Source of the DNA: JBDFMH01 sp047238125
GTDB lineage: Bacteria > Pseudomonadota > Alphaproteobacteria > Sphingomonadales > Sphingomonadaceae
Direction: 5' to 3'
NCBI RefSeq assembly: GCF_047238125.1
Contig: NZ_JBDFMH010000001.1
Coordinates: forward strand, 2,976,001-3,040,000
Length of the DNA stretch: 64,000 bases
Part shown: piece after piece, positions 53,869 to 62,273 of the stretch
Numbering within the stretch: the first letter of the stretch is position 1
Layout of the letters: the number at the start of each line of letters is the position of its first letter
The notes under the pieces: model-generated
What the model was told of the DNA's origin: nothing
Databases searched by the model: none
The model's input: only the letters and a program-made list of their open reading frames with translations
Position numbers and translations under genes: made by a program

Positions 53869-55056
53869 ATGCCCGATCCCGAGCCAGCCGCTACCGCCCA
53901 ACGGATCGATCTCGGCCCGATCGACGTCGCCGGCCACCGGCTGACGCTGCTGCCCGACGGGCCCGAGCGGATGGACGCGCTGATCGCGCTGATCGACGGT
54001 GCCGAGCGAACGCTGCGCCTGCTCTATTATATCTACTGCGAGGACGATGCCGGACGGACGGTGCGCGCAGCAATCGCACGCGCGCTGGAGCGGGGGGTGC
54101 GCGTCTCGCTAATCGTCGACGGATTCGGCAGCGATGCCGACGACGAGTTCTTCGCCCCGATCAAGCTGGCGGGGGCCGAAGTCTGCCGGTTCCTGCCGCG
54201 GATCGGCCGACGCTATCTGCTGCGCAACCATCAAAAGCTGGCGCTGGCCGACGAGGCGCGGGTGATCATCGGCGGCTTCAATGTCGAGGACAGCTATTTC
54301 GGGCCGACGCCGGGCGACGGCAGCGCCTGGCGCGACCTGGGCCTATTGGTGGAGGGCGAGGCGGCCGGGCGGCTGGCGCGCTATTTCGACGCGCTTTCCA
54401 AATGGTCGCATACGCCGAAGGCCAAGATCCGCGACCTGCGACGAACGCTGAAACAGCATAGCGAGACCGAGGGCCCGGTGCGCTGGCTGATGGGCGGGCC
54501 GACCCGGCGGCTGAGCCCCTGGGCGGCGGAGATCAAGGCGGAACTGCGCCAGGCGCGTCGGGCGGATCTGATCGCCGGCTATTTCGCGCCGAACCCGGGC
54601 ATGCTGCGCCCGATCGAGGGCATCGTGCGCCGCGGCGGCAGCGCGCGGGTGGTGACGGCGGCCAAATCGGACAACAACGCCACCATTGCGGCGGCGCGCC
54701 ACACCTATCACCGGCTGTTGAAGCGCGGCGTGCGCGTGTTCGAATATCAGGCGACCAAGCTCCACACCAAGTTGTTCGTGGTCGACGACGCATCGCATAT
54801 CGGATCCGCCAACTACGACATGCGCAGCCTGTACGTGAATCTGGAGCTGATGATCCGGATCGAGGATGCGAGCTTCGCGGATCTGATCCGCCGCTATTTC
54901 GAGCAGGAGCTGGCATCGGCCCGCGAGATCGGCGAGGGCGATCACGAGCGCGCCGGCTGGTTCGACCGCATCAAGTGGGGCTGCGCCTATTTCCTGGTCG
55001 CAGTGCTCGACTACAACCTGTCGCGGCGGCTGAACTTCGGGCTCGACGGGCGATAG
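53869..55056 (+). CDS. Phospholipase D-type cardiolipin synthase
   Basis: 395 residues from ATG 53869. Two HKD motifs: NHQKLALADEARVIIGGFNVEDSYFG near residue 120 and LHTKLFVVDDASHIGSANYDMRSLYVNLE near residue 300. Both His, Lys and Asp are intact, so it should be catalytically active as transferase. It has no N-terminal membrane helices of ClsA, so it is more like a soluble or peripheral ClsB-like enzyme. Likely makes cardiolipin from phosphatidylglycerol; substrate not proven by sequence. Divergent from rpoZ. Confidence 0.87.
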   Translation: MPDPEPAATAQRIDLGPIDVAGHRLTLLPDGPERMDALIALIDGAERTLRLLYYIYCEDDAGRTVRAAIARALERGVRVSLIVDGFGSDADDEFFAPIKLAGAEVCRFLPRIGRRYLLRNHQKLALADEARVIIGGFNVEDSYFGPTPGDGSAWRDLGLLVEGEAAGRLARYFDALSKWSHTPKAKIRDLRRTLKQHSETEGPVRWLMGGPTRRLSPWAAEIKAELRQARRADLIAGYFAPNPGMLRPIEGIVRRGGSARVVTAAKSDNNATIAAARHTYHRLLKRGVRVFEYQATKLHTKLFVVDDASHIGSANYDMRSLYVNLELMIRIEDASFADLIRRYFEQELASAREIGEGDHERAGWFDRIKWGCAYFLVAVLDYNLSRRLNFGLDGR

Positions 55057-55148
55057 CGGTCGTGGCGTGAGGCTTGGCGCCGCCGTGGGGGGCAGGTTCG
55101 CCATGCTTCAATGAAGCCGTGAAACGAACGCTCTGACCGGGGAACGGA

Positions 55149-55166
55149 CCCGGCATTGCTGCCGGG
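55149..55166. terminator. Hairpin between the PLD gene and bfr
   Basis: CCCGGCA-TTGC-TGCCGGG, perfect 7-bp stem, in the convergent gap. There is no T-run, so it is a weak terminator candidate only. Confidence 0.3.
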
Positions 55167-55180
55167 CCAACCCGTAGCGA

Positions 55181-55669
55181 TCAGCCGGCGTGTTCGTCTG
55201 CCGACTTGCTCTGCAGCTGGACATAGTTCTGGATGCCCATCTGCTTGATCATGTCGAACTGCTTTTCGAGATAATCGACATGCTCTTCCTCATTGTCGAG
55301 GATCTTGAGCAGGAGATCGCGGCTGACATAGTCGCGCACGCTTTCGGCATGCTGGATGCCGTCACGCAGCACCGGGATCGCTTCCTCTTCCAGCGCGAGA
55401 TCGGCCTTCAGCACTTCTTCAACCGTCTCGCCGATCTTCAGGCGGCCCAGCAGCTGGAAGTTCGGCAAGCCATCGAGGAACAGGATGCGTTCGGCAAGCC
55501 AATCGGCATGCTTCATCTCGTCGATCGACTCACCATATTCAAACTTGGCGAGCTTCTCGACGCCCCAATGGTCGAGCATGCGGTAATGCAGGAAATATTG
55601 ATTGATTGCCGTCAGCTCGTTCTTGAGCGCGACGTTGAGATATTCGATGACTTTCGCGTCGCCCTTCAT
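55181..55669 (-). CDS. bfr: Bacterioferritin
   Basis: 162 residues from ATG 55669 with GGAGG upstream. Four-helix ferritin with IEYLNVALKNELTAINQYFLHYRMLDHWGVEKLAKFEYGESIDEMKHADWLAERILFLDGLPNFQLLG. The heme-ligand Met is in DEMKHAD and ferroxidase Glu/His sites are kept (first helix NELTAINQYF and later LDNEEEHVDYLE). Forms a 24-mer storing iron with heme. Its partner ferredoxin is the next gene upstream on the strand. Confidence 0.95.
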   Translation of the reverse strand: MKGDAKVIEYLNVALKNELTAINQYFLHYRMLDHWGVEKLAKFEYGESIDEMKHADWLAERILFLDGLPNFQLLGRLKIGETVEEVLKADLALEEEAIPVLRDGIQHAESVRDYVSRDLLLKILDNEEEHVDYLEKQFDMIKQMGIQNYVQLQSKSADEHAG

Positions 55670-55699
55670 GACGGCCTCCGATCAATGGACAGGCCATGC

Positions 55700-55705
55700 A
55701 GATAG
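55700..55705 (-). promoter_or_regulatory. -10-like element of bfr
   Basis: CTATCT on the minus strand, about 30 nt before the bfr ATG; the -35 (TTTCCC, 16 nt upstream) is weak. Confidence 0.3.
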
Positions 55706-55732
55706 ACGCTGCGATCAACTTGGGAAAGGCGG

Positions 55733-55756
55733 AAAATGGCTGATTTCAGCCATTTT
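55733..55756. terminator. Perfect palindrome between bfd and bfr
   Basis: Two 11-nt arms, AAAATGGCTGA and its exact inverse, around a 2-nt centre. Read on the minus strand after bfd, it has a terminal TTTT in the stem, so it may end the bfd transcript before bfr. A regulatory site is also possible. Confidence 0.5.
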
Positions 55757-55769
55757 CTAGCTGCGAACG

Positions 55770-55940
55770 CTAGGCAACCGCACGCTCTGAATCAATGATC
55801 TGACGTGCGAATGGGACGCATTGTCCACAGCGCGGACGCATCCCGAGGGTTGCATAGGCGCTGCATGGGCTTCGCGCACCCTGGCGTGCCGCCGCGCGGA
55901 CATCCTTTTCACGGATTGCATTGCAGACGCACACGACCAT
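55770..55940 (-). CDS. bfd: Bacterioferritin-associated ferredoxin
   Basis: 56 residues from ATG 55940 with GAGAGGGA upstream. MVVCVCNAIREKDVRAAARQG and RPRCGQCVPFARQIIDSE supply four cysteines in C-x-C and C-x2-C, the [2Fe-2S] pattern of Bfd. It delivers electrons to bacterioferritin to release iron. Placed in front of bfr, as usual. Its promoter carries an operator-like palindrome at the -35. Confidence 0.9.
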   Translation of the reverse strand: MVVCVCNAIREKDVRAAARQGARSPCSAYATLGMRPRCGQCVPFARQIIDSERAVA

Positions 55941-55966
55941 GCCCGATTCCCTCTCCGCTCTGCATG

Positions 55967-55994
55967 ATCTAGCGCTAGTGCGATTAAGTCGCAA
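55967..55994 (-). promoter_or_regulatory. Promoter of bfd with operator-like palindrome
   Basis: Minus strand TTGCGA (55994-55989), 16-nt spacer, CTAGAT (55972-55967). A 15-bp palindrome TGCGA-CTTAA-TCGCA (55979-55993) overlaps the -35, a classic repressor position; a second, CTAGCGCTAG, touches the -10. Iron control by a Fur-type regulator is likely in general for bfd but not shown. The region overlaps the end of the DUF418 gene. Confidence 0.5.
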
Positions 55995-57237
55995 TAGGCT
56001 TGCGCATCTTTCGCAACTGCTGGAATTGACGCCTCGCCAAGCTGCGCCACAGCCATTCGAAGGGGCCGTAGGAAAATCTCTGAAGCCAGAGCGCGCTCCA
56101 CAACAGGATCAGCATCCAGACCGCGGCGACGACGAGGTACAGATCGGCCCGGCCCAGCCAGGCATAGAGGCCGAGCCCATAGCCATAGAAAAGGGTGGTG
56201 CAGATCAGGCTGGTCACAAGATAATTGCTGAGCGCCATCCGCCCCGCGGCAGTGAGCCGATCCGCCAGCCAACTGGCCCGACCAGACCGCACCCACAGAA
56301 TGATCAGGCTGGCATAGCCAATCGCGATCCAGGGCCGCAGCAGGAAGCTCAGCAGATCGTTGCGCTGCATTCGCACGACATCGAAGCTGGCCACGATCGT
56401 ATCGCGCGCGATCAACGCGGTGGCCGGGATGGCCGCCAACAGCGCGATGGCCGCGAGCAGGCGATAGAGCCGGGGGTTGCACGCACCGGTCAGGAAGCCG
56501 GTCCGCAACAGCCACAGGCCGAGCGCTGCGAAGCCCAGCGTTTCGAACAGGCTGCTCGGCAGCACGATCGTCTGCATGAATATCGTCATCTCGGCGCGCG
56601 CCTCGAACACCTGCGCGAAGCCACCCCGATAGAGCGCGATATCCTCCGCGATGCCGGCCGGATCGGGGCGGAAGCCGGCAAGCGTGAGATCCCACGCATC
56701 GCGCACGGCCAAGCTGGCACCAGGCGCGGCCGCCGCTGCCTGCGCGTCCGCCATGCCACGCCAAAGCGCGACGTCGAACGCCGCCGCCATGACCAGCAGC
56801 ACGACCGCGCCTGTCAGCACCGCCGACGGTCGCCATTCGCGCGCGACATACAGCAGCGCGCCGACCAGCGCATATTCCACAAGGATATCGCCGTACCAGA
56901 TCAGCCAGGCGTGGATCATGCCGAACAGCAGCAGCCAGCCCATCCGCCGATAATGCGCCGCCGCGGGCGAGCGGCCATCGGCTTCGGCGGCATCGGCCAT
57001 GATCGCCATCGACGCGCCGAACAGCATGGTGAAGAGCGCGCGCATCTTGCCATCCGCCAGCACGAACGCCGTGGCCCAGGCCCACAGGTCGGTACCCTGC
57101 GCGCCGCCATAATAGGTCGGATCGACATAGGCATAGGCGGGCAACCCCATGCCGACGATGTTCATTACGAGGATGCCGAGCACCGCAAAGCCGCGAATCG
57201 CATCGATCGAAACGATGCGTGGCGCGGTCCCCGGCAA
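55984..57237 (-). CDS. DUF418-family membrane protein
   Basis: About 417 residues, TTG 57237 taken as start because the family's opening PRIVSIDAIRGFAVLGILVMNIVGMGLPAYAY follows; no ATG or GTG is available and CTG 57270 overlapping the purL stop (CTGA) is the alternative. About ten helices; conserved GMIHAWLIWYGDILVEYAL and the C-terminal GRMALSNYLVTSLICTTLFYGYGLGLYAWLG, RFSYGPFEWLWRSL are DUF418 hallmarks. Function unknown, envelope membrane. Probably translated through coupling to purL. Confidence 0.85.
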   Translation of the reverse strand: MPGTAPRIVSIDAIRGFAVLGILVMNIVGMGLPAYAYVDPTYYGGAQGTDLWAWATAFVLADGKMRALFTMLFGASMAIMADAAEADGRSPAAAHYRRMGWLLLFGMIHAWLIWYGDILVEYALVGALLYVAREWRPSAVLTGAVVLLVMAAAFDVALWRGMADAQAAAAAPGASLAVRDAWDLTLAGFRPDPAGIAEDIALYRGGFAQVFEARAEMTIFMQTIVLPSSLFETLGFAALGLWLLRTGFLTGACNPRLYRLLAAIALLAAIPATALIARDTIVASFDVVRMQRNDLLSFLLRPWIAIGYASLIILWVRSGRASWLADRLTAAGRMALSNYLVTSLICTTLFYGYGLGLYAWLGRADLYLVVAAVWMLILLWSALWLQRFSYGPFEWLWRSLARRQFQQLRKMRKPIAT

Positions 57238-57266
57238 GGGGGCAGGATCGGATGCGGCGGTGGCGA

Positions 57267-59492
57267 TCAGGCGAGCGCCGCGTCTGCGCCCATCAGCGCA
57301 GGGAAGAAGCCTTCGTGGGCAGCGCGCAGATCGAACAGCGTGACATTGCAGAGCCCGCGGACCTCGATCGTCTCGCCACCGGTGCGGCCGATCCGCTGCA
57401 GCGGGACGGCACGGGTGCTCGCGAGCGCGGCGATCGCGGGATCGCCGGCGGCGACGGTGACGAGATAGCCGCCCTGATCCTCGCCGAAGCACCAGCCGGC
57501 GGGTGACGCGCGTTCGTCCGGCTCGATCGCGGCGCCGATGCCGCCGGCCAGCGCCATTTCGGTGAGCGCCACTGCGACGCCGCCGTCGCTGATGTCGTGA
57601 ACCGCCGTGGCGACGCCATCGGCGATCAGCTTGCGAACGAGATTGCCGGCGGCCTTCTCCGCCGCCAGGTCGACGGGCGGCGGCGAGCCGGCTTCGGCGC
57701 CGGCGCATTCGCGCAGCCACAGCGACTGGCCGAGATGGCCGCGCGACCCGCCGATCAGCCAGATCTCCTCGCCATCGGCCTTGATCGCGATCGTCGCGCT
57801 CCTCGACCAGTCGGCAAGCAGGCCGATACCGCCGATCGCGGGGGTGGGCAGGATCGCCGATCCGCCGCCGGTGGCCTTGCTTTCATTGTAGAGCGAGACG
57901 TTGCCCGACACGATCGGGAAGTCGAGCGCGCGGCAGGCATCGCCCATGCCGTCGAGGCAGCCGGTGAGCTGCGCCATGATCTCGGGCCGCTGCGGGTTGG
58001 CGAAATTGAGGCAGTTGGTGACGGCAAGCGGCATTGAGCCAACGGCGCTCAAGTTGCGCCAGCATTCGGCGATCGCCTGCTTGCCGCCCTCATACGGGTC
58101 CGCATAGCAATAGCGGGGCGTGCAATCGGTGCTGATCGCGAGGCCCTTCGCCGTGCCGTGGACGCGCACCACCGCCGCGTCGCCGCCGGGGCGCTGCACG
58201 GTATCGGCACCGACCATGTGATCATATTGCTCCCAGATCCAGCGGCGGCTGGCGATATCGGGGGAGCCCATCAGACGGACGAGATCGGCCCCGATATCGG
58301 CGCTGGCGGCCCCTTCGGCGATCGGGGCAACGCCCGACCATGCGAGATACTGATCGCGCGGCATGGCAGGGCGATCGTAGAGCGGGGCATCGTCAGCCAG
58401 CGGACCGAGCGGAATGTCGCACACCGTCTTGCCCTTGTGGACGAGGACCATGCGGCCGGTATCGGTGACGCGGCCGATGATCGCGAAATCCAATTCCCAT
58501 TTGTGGAAGATGGCTTCGGCAAAGGCCTCGCGGCCGGGCTTCAGCACCATCAGCATGCGCTCCTGGCTTTCGGAGAGCATCATCTCATACGCGGTCATGC
58601 CGGTTTCGCGCTGGGGCACGGCATCCATGTCGAGCTCGATCCCGACGCCACCCTTCGACGCCATCTCGACCGAGGAGGAGGTGAGGCCGGCCGCGCCCAT
58701 GTCCTGGATCGCGACGATCGCATCCGACGCCATCAGCTCGAGACAGGCATCGATCAGCAGCTTTTCGGTGAAGGGATCACCCACCTGCACGGTGGGCCGC
58801 TTGGCTTCGGCATCCTCGCCGAAATCGGCCGAGGCCATGGTGGCGCCGTGGATCCCGTCGCGTCCGGTCTTCGAGCCGACATAGACGATCGGATTGCCGA
58901 CGCCGGAGGCCGCCGAATAGAAGATCCTGTCCTGATCGGCGATGCCGACCGTCATCGCGTTGACGAGGATGTTTCCGTCATAGGCGGGATGGAAATTCAC
59001 CTCGCCACCGACGGTGGGGACCCCGACGCAATTGCCATAGCCGCCGATGCCGTGGACGACGCCGGCGATCAGGTGGCGCATCTTCGGATGATCGGGGCGG
59101 CCGAAGCGAAGCGCGTTCATGTTGGCGACGGGGCGCGCGCCCATCGTGAACACATCGCGCAGAATGCCGCCGACACCGGTCGCGGCGCCCTGATAGGGCT
59201 CGATATAACTTGGGTGGTTGTGGCTCTCCATCTTGAAGATGGCGGCCTGGCCGTCTCCGATATCCACGACGCCTGCATTTTCGCCGGGGCCGCAGATCAC
59301 CTGGGGCCCGGTGGTGGGCAGCTTCTTGAGGTGGATGCGGCTCGACTTGTAGCTGCAATGCTCGGACCACATGACCGAGAAGATGCCGAGTTCGACGAGG
59401 TTTGGCGCGCGCCCGAGCGCGGAGAGGACGCGCTGATATTCGTCTTCGGACAGGCCGTGCTCGGCGACGATCTGGGGCGTGATCTCGGTCAT
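57267..59492 (-). CDS. purL: Phosphoribosylformylglycinamidine synthase subunit PurL
   Basis: 741 residues, the small PurL form that works with PurS and PurQ. FSVMWSEHCSYKSSRIHLKKLPTTG opens the family; GENAGVVDIGDGQAAIFKMESHNHPSYIEPYQGAATGVGGILRD is the signature ATP-binding region, and HDISDGGVAVALTEMALAGGIGA is the second. Converts FGAR to FGAM in purine synthesis. No ribosome site before ATG 59492; a promoter ends 7 nt upstream, so the mRNA is likely leaderless. Confidence 0.96.
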   Translation of the reverse strand: MTEITPQIVAEHGLSEDEYQRVLSALGRAPNLVELGIFSVMWSEHCSYKSSRIHLKKLPTTGPQVICGPGENAGVVDIGDGQAAIFKMESHNHPSYIEPYQGAATGVGGILRDVFTMGARPVANMNALRFGRPDHPKMRHLIAGVVHGIGGYGNCVGVPTVGGEVNFHPAYDGNILVNAMTVGIADQDRIFYSAASGVGNPIVYVGSKTGRDGIHGATMASADFGEDAEAKRPTVQVGDPFTEKLLIDACLELMASDAIVAIQDMGAAGLTSSSVEMASKGGVGIELDMDAVPQRETGMTAYEMMLSESQERMLMVLKPGREAFAEAIFHKWELDFAIIGRVTDTGRMVLVHKGKTVCDIPLGPLADDAPLYDRPAMPRDQYLAWSGVAPIAEGAASADIGADLVRLMGSPDIASRRWIWEQYDHMVGADTVQRPGGDAAVVRVHGTAKGLAISTDCTPRYCYADPYEGGKQAIAECWRNLSAVGSMPLAVTNCLNFANPQRPEIMAQLTGCLDGMGDACRALDFPIVSGNVSLYNESKATGGGSAILPTPAIGGIGLLADWSRSATIAIKADGEEIWLIGGSRGHLGQSLWLRECAGAEAGSPPPVDLAAEKAAGNLVRKLIADGVATAVHDISDGGVAVALTEMALAGGIGAAIEPDERASPAGWCFGEDQGGYLVTVAAGDPAIAALASTRAVPLQRIGRTGGETIEVRGLCNVTLFDLRAAHEGFFPALMGADAALA

Positions 59493-59499
59493 GCGCGGC

Positions 59500-59527
59500 C
59501 GATAGCGGAGCCGGCGGGGCTTGTCAG
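59500..59527 (-). promoter_or_regulatory. Promoter of purL, predicted leaderless
   Basis: Minus strand CTGACA (59527-59522), 16-nt spacer, CTATCG (59505-59500), then 7 nt to ATG 59492. Confidence 0.55.
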
Positions 59528-59589
59528 CGGCTGGTCTGCGGGTTTAGCGTTCGATCCCGGTTTGTTCCGATTCTCTTTGGGAGGATGCG

Positions 59590-60054
59590 ATGCCGCAGAC
59601 GCCGCCGCAGGGCTATCACAGCGTGACGCCGTATATCATCGTCGACGATCCGGTCGCCGCGCTGGATTTTTATACGCGCGCCTTCGGCGCGGAGACGGTG
59701 ATGAAGCTGACGATGCCGGACGGCGCGATCGCGCATGCCGAGATACTGATCGGCGATTCGCATGTGATGGTGTCGGGCGAATGGCCGGATCGGGGAGCGC
59801 TGGGGCCCAAGTCGCTTGGCGGCAGCCCGATCAGCCTGCTGCTGTATGTGGCCGATGTGGATGCGCAGTTCGCGCAGGCGATCGCGGCTGGCGCGACCGA
59901 GGTAAGCGCGGTCGCCGATCAATTCTATGGCGATCGGACGGGCACGCTGACCGATCCGTTCGGGCATAAATGGATGCTGGCAACGCATATCGAGGACGTC
60001 AGCGAGGCCGAGGGGCAACAGCGGATGGATGCGATGATGGCGGGCGGCGGCTGA
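59590..60054 (+). CDS. PhnB/glyoxalase-like VOC protein
   Basis: 154 residues from ATG 59590 (GGGAGG 6 nt upstream). QGYHSVTPYIIVDDPVAALDFYTRAFGAETVMKLTMPDGAIAHAEILIGDSHVMVS is the PhnB-like start; SPISLLLYVADVDAQFAQAIAAGATEVSAVADQFYGDRTGTLTDPFGHKWMLATH is the second half. Usual metal-site residues are partly replaced in this subgroup. Function unknown. Confidence 0.87.
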   Translation: MPQTPPQGYHSVTPYIIVDDPVAALDFYTRAFGAETVMKLTMPDGAIAHAEILIGDSHVMVSGEWPDRGALGPKSLGGSPISLLLYVADVDAQFAQAIAAGATEVSAVADQFYGDRTGTLTDPFGHKWMLATHIEDVSEAEGQQRMDAMMAGGG

Positions 60055-60064
60055 TCCGGCCCTC

Positions 60065-60093
60065 TTGATCGGCGCGGGCCGTTTCGACTAGGG
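60065..60093 (+). promoter_or_regulatory. Candidate promoter of the SulP transporter
   Basis: TTGATC (60065-60070), 17-nt spacer, CTAGGG (60088-60093) in the gap before the SulP gene, leaving a leader of about 125 nt. Confidence 0.35.
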
Positions 60094-60226
60094 GAGCGGC
60101 CATTCGCATGGACCCGGTGAAATTCCGGGTGGCTATTCCGGCCGCCGATCCGCCGGACAACAGCGCAGATCCAACCTGTTCGGACCGCGAAGCGGCGACA
60201 GCCATCTGCCTGGTTCTGGTAATCCG

Positions 60227-61711
60227 ATGACATTCAATCCTACCGCCACCGCGCGGTCTTTCCATGTGGCCGACGTGCGCCGTGAGACGCTAGCGGGCAT
60301 CGTCGTGGCGCTTGCCCTGATCCCGGAAGCGATCGGCTTCTCGATCATCGCCGGCGTCGATCCCAGCGTCGGCCTCTATGCGTCGGTCGCGATCGCGATC
60401 GTGATTTCTCTGCTGGGCGGGCGGCCGGCGATGATCTCCGCTGCCACCGCTGCGGTGGCCGTCGTCGTCGTGCCGCTCGTGCGCGATCATGGCGTGGCCT
60501 ATCTGTTCGCGGCCACCGTGCTGATGGGCGTGCTGCAGATCGCGGCCGGGCTGCTGCGGCTGGACCTGTTGATGCAGTTCGTGTCGCGATCGGTGATCAC
60601 CGGCTTCGTCAACGCGCTGGCGATCCTGATCTTTATGGCGCAGCTGCCGCAGTTGATCGGGGTCAGCTGGCACAGCTATGCGATGATCGCGGCGGGGCTG
60701 GTGATCATCTACGCGCTGCCGCGGATCACGAAGGCGGTGCCGTCGCCGCTGGTGGCGATCCTGGTGCTGGCGGCGATCAGCATCGGGCTCGGCCTGCCGG
60801 TGCGCACTGTGGGCGATATGGGGCAGCTGCCGAGCGGGCTGCCTGCATTCGCGCTGCCGCAGGTGCCGCTGAGCTGGGAGACGCTGCGCATCATCCTGCC
60901 CTATTCGCTGACGATGGCGGCGGTAGGCCTGCTGGAATCGCTGCTGACCGCGCAGATCGTGGACGACATGACCGACAGCGAAAGCGACAAGCGCCGCGAA
61001 TGCGCTGGCCAGGGCGGCGCCAACATCGTCGCCGCGCTGTTCGGCGGGATGGGCGGCTGCGCGATGATCGGCCAATCGGTCATCAACGTCAGCTCGGGCG
61101 GACGCACCCGGCTGTCGACCTTTGTGGCGGGCGCGTTCCTGCTGTTCCTGCTGGTGGCGCTGGGCCCGATCGTGGGGCGGATCCCGATGCCGGCGCTGGT
61201 GGCGGTGATGATCATGGTTTCGATCGGTACCTTCAGCTGGAATTCGATCCCCAATCTTCGACGCCATCCGTCGACATCGTCAGCGGTAATGCTGGTGACG
61301 GTGGCGGTCGTGGTGGCGACGCACGATCTGGCGCAGGGCGTGCTGGCCGGCGTGCTGCTGTCCGGCATCTTCTTTGCGGCCAAGGTGCGGCGGATGTTCG
61401 CGGTTGAGCGCGGCGCGCAGCCGAACGGATCGGTGCGCTACCGCGCGAGCGGAGAGATCTTCTTCGCCTCGGTCGATCGCTTCACCCGGGCGTTCGGGGC
61501 GGAGGCAGGGCGGCCGGTGACGATCGATGTCACCGATGCGCATTTCTGGGACATTTCGGGCGTGGCCGCGCTCGACAAGATCGTGGCGCGACTGCGGCGC
61601 GACGGATCGGCAGTGTCGGTGATCGGCTACAATCAGGCGAGCGCCGATCTGGTCGACAAGTTCGCGCTGCATGACAAGACCGGGTTTGAGATGGGCGCGG
61701 TGCCGCACTGA
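60227..61711 (+). CDS. SulP-family anion transporter with STAS domain
   Basis: 494 residues from ATG 60227. Transmembrane part: LAGIVVALALIPEAIGFSIIAGVDPSVGLYASVAIAIVISLLGGRPAMISAATAAVAVVVV and the family signature SRSVITGFVNALAILIFMAQLPQLIG. The C-terminal 100 residues are a STAS domain (VRYRASGEIFFASVDRFTRAFG, VTIDVTDAHFWDISGVAALDKIVARLRRDGSAVSVIGYNQASADLVDKF). Sulfate or bicarbonate are typical cargos; not resolvable here. Monocistronic. Confidence 0.9.
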   Translation: MTFNPTATARSFHVADVRRETLAGIVVALALIPEAIGFSIIAGVDPSVGLYASVAIAIVISLLGGRPAMISAATAAVAVVVVPLVRDHGVAYLFAATVLMGVLQIAAGLLRLDLLMQFVSRSVITGFVNALAILIFMAQLPQLIGVSWHSYAMIAAGLVIIYALPRITKAVPSPLVAILVLAAISIGLGLPVRTVGDMGQLPSGLPAFALPQVPLSWETLRIILPYSLTMAAVGLLESLLTAQIVDDMTDSESDKRRECAGQGGANIVAALFGGMGGCAMIGQSVINVSSGGRTRLSTFVAGAFLLFLLVALGPIVGRIPMPALVAVMIMVSIGTFSWNSIPNLRRHPSTSSAVMLVTVAVVVATHDLAQGVLAGVLLSGIFFAAKVRRMFAVERGAQPNGSVRYRASGEIFFASVDRFTRAFGAEAGRPVTIDVTDAHFWDISGVAALDKIVARLRRDGSAVSVIGYNQASADLVDKFALHDKTGFEMGAVPH

Positions 61712-61731
61712 ACCGACCCGCCGCACATAAG

Positions 61732-61757
61732 AAAAGGGCCGGCGCGACGGCCGGCCC
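61732..61757 (-). terminator. Intrinsic terminator of the lysozyme-inhibitor-like gene
   Basis: 8-bp GC stem (GGGCCGGC/GCCGGCCC, 61736-61757) with a 6-nt loop, followed on the minus strand by TTTTC. It lies in the convergent gap and may serve both sides. Confidence 0.65.
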
Positions 61758-61779
61758 CTTCATGATCGGTGCGGAAGCG

Positions 61780-62154
61780 TCAGGCCTTGCAGCTCTGGCT
61801 GGGCTTGCCGGGCTGGGCCAGCGTCACGGTGGTGCCATTGCCAGTCAGCGTATAACCTTCCGCCGAGAAGGCGTCGCCGGCGGCCGGAGCGGTCAGCTTG
61901 GTGGCCGGACCGGTCTTTTCGGACCGCAGATCGGCGGTCAGATTGTCGCTGAAGAAATCGATGTAGACGAGGCTGTTGTCCTTGCAGCGATAGGTGCGGC
62001 TGGCCAGCAGCGATGGCGGCAGCTGCACCGGCGGCGCGGCGGCGATTTCGGCCGCATTCGGATCGACCGGGTTCGCGTTGATCGTCTCGGGCTCCGAATT
62101 GCAGGCGGCGAGCGCCAGGAGCGGGAGGGCGGAGAGCGGGATAAGCTTGTTCAT
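61780..62154 (-). CDS. Lipoprotein, MliC-like (C-type lysozyme inhibitor) candidate
   Basis: 124 residues from ATG 62154. Lipobox LLALAAC at residues about 13-18, so it is a lipoprotein. After a Pro/Ala-rich linker comes SRTYRCKDNSLVYIDFFSDNLTADLRSEKTGPATKLTAPAAGDAFSAEGYTLTGNGTTVTLAQPGKPSQSCKA. The YxC opening, G...Y...GN and the final cysteine pairing resemble the MliC fold that inhibits c-type lysozyme. I am only moderately sure. Confidence 0.6.
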   Translation of the reverse strand: MNKLIPLSALPLLALAACNSEPETINANPVDPNAAEIAAAPPVQLPPSLLASRTYRCKDNSLVYIDFFSDNLTADLRSEKTGPATKLTAPAAGDAFSAEGYTLTGNGTTVTLAQPGKPSQSCKA

Positions 62155-62273
62155 GACGCCGCTGACTTTGCGGACTGTTCCTGTCGCGTCAAGCGACAGA
62201 TTCGCAACTTCGCAACACGGCAGGCGCGAAGCTGCAGCGGCGGGCTGCGAAAAAACACGCCGTCGTCCAGCGA

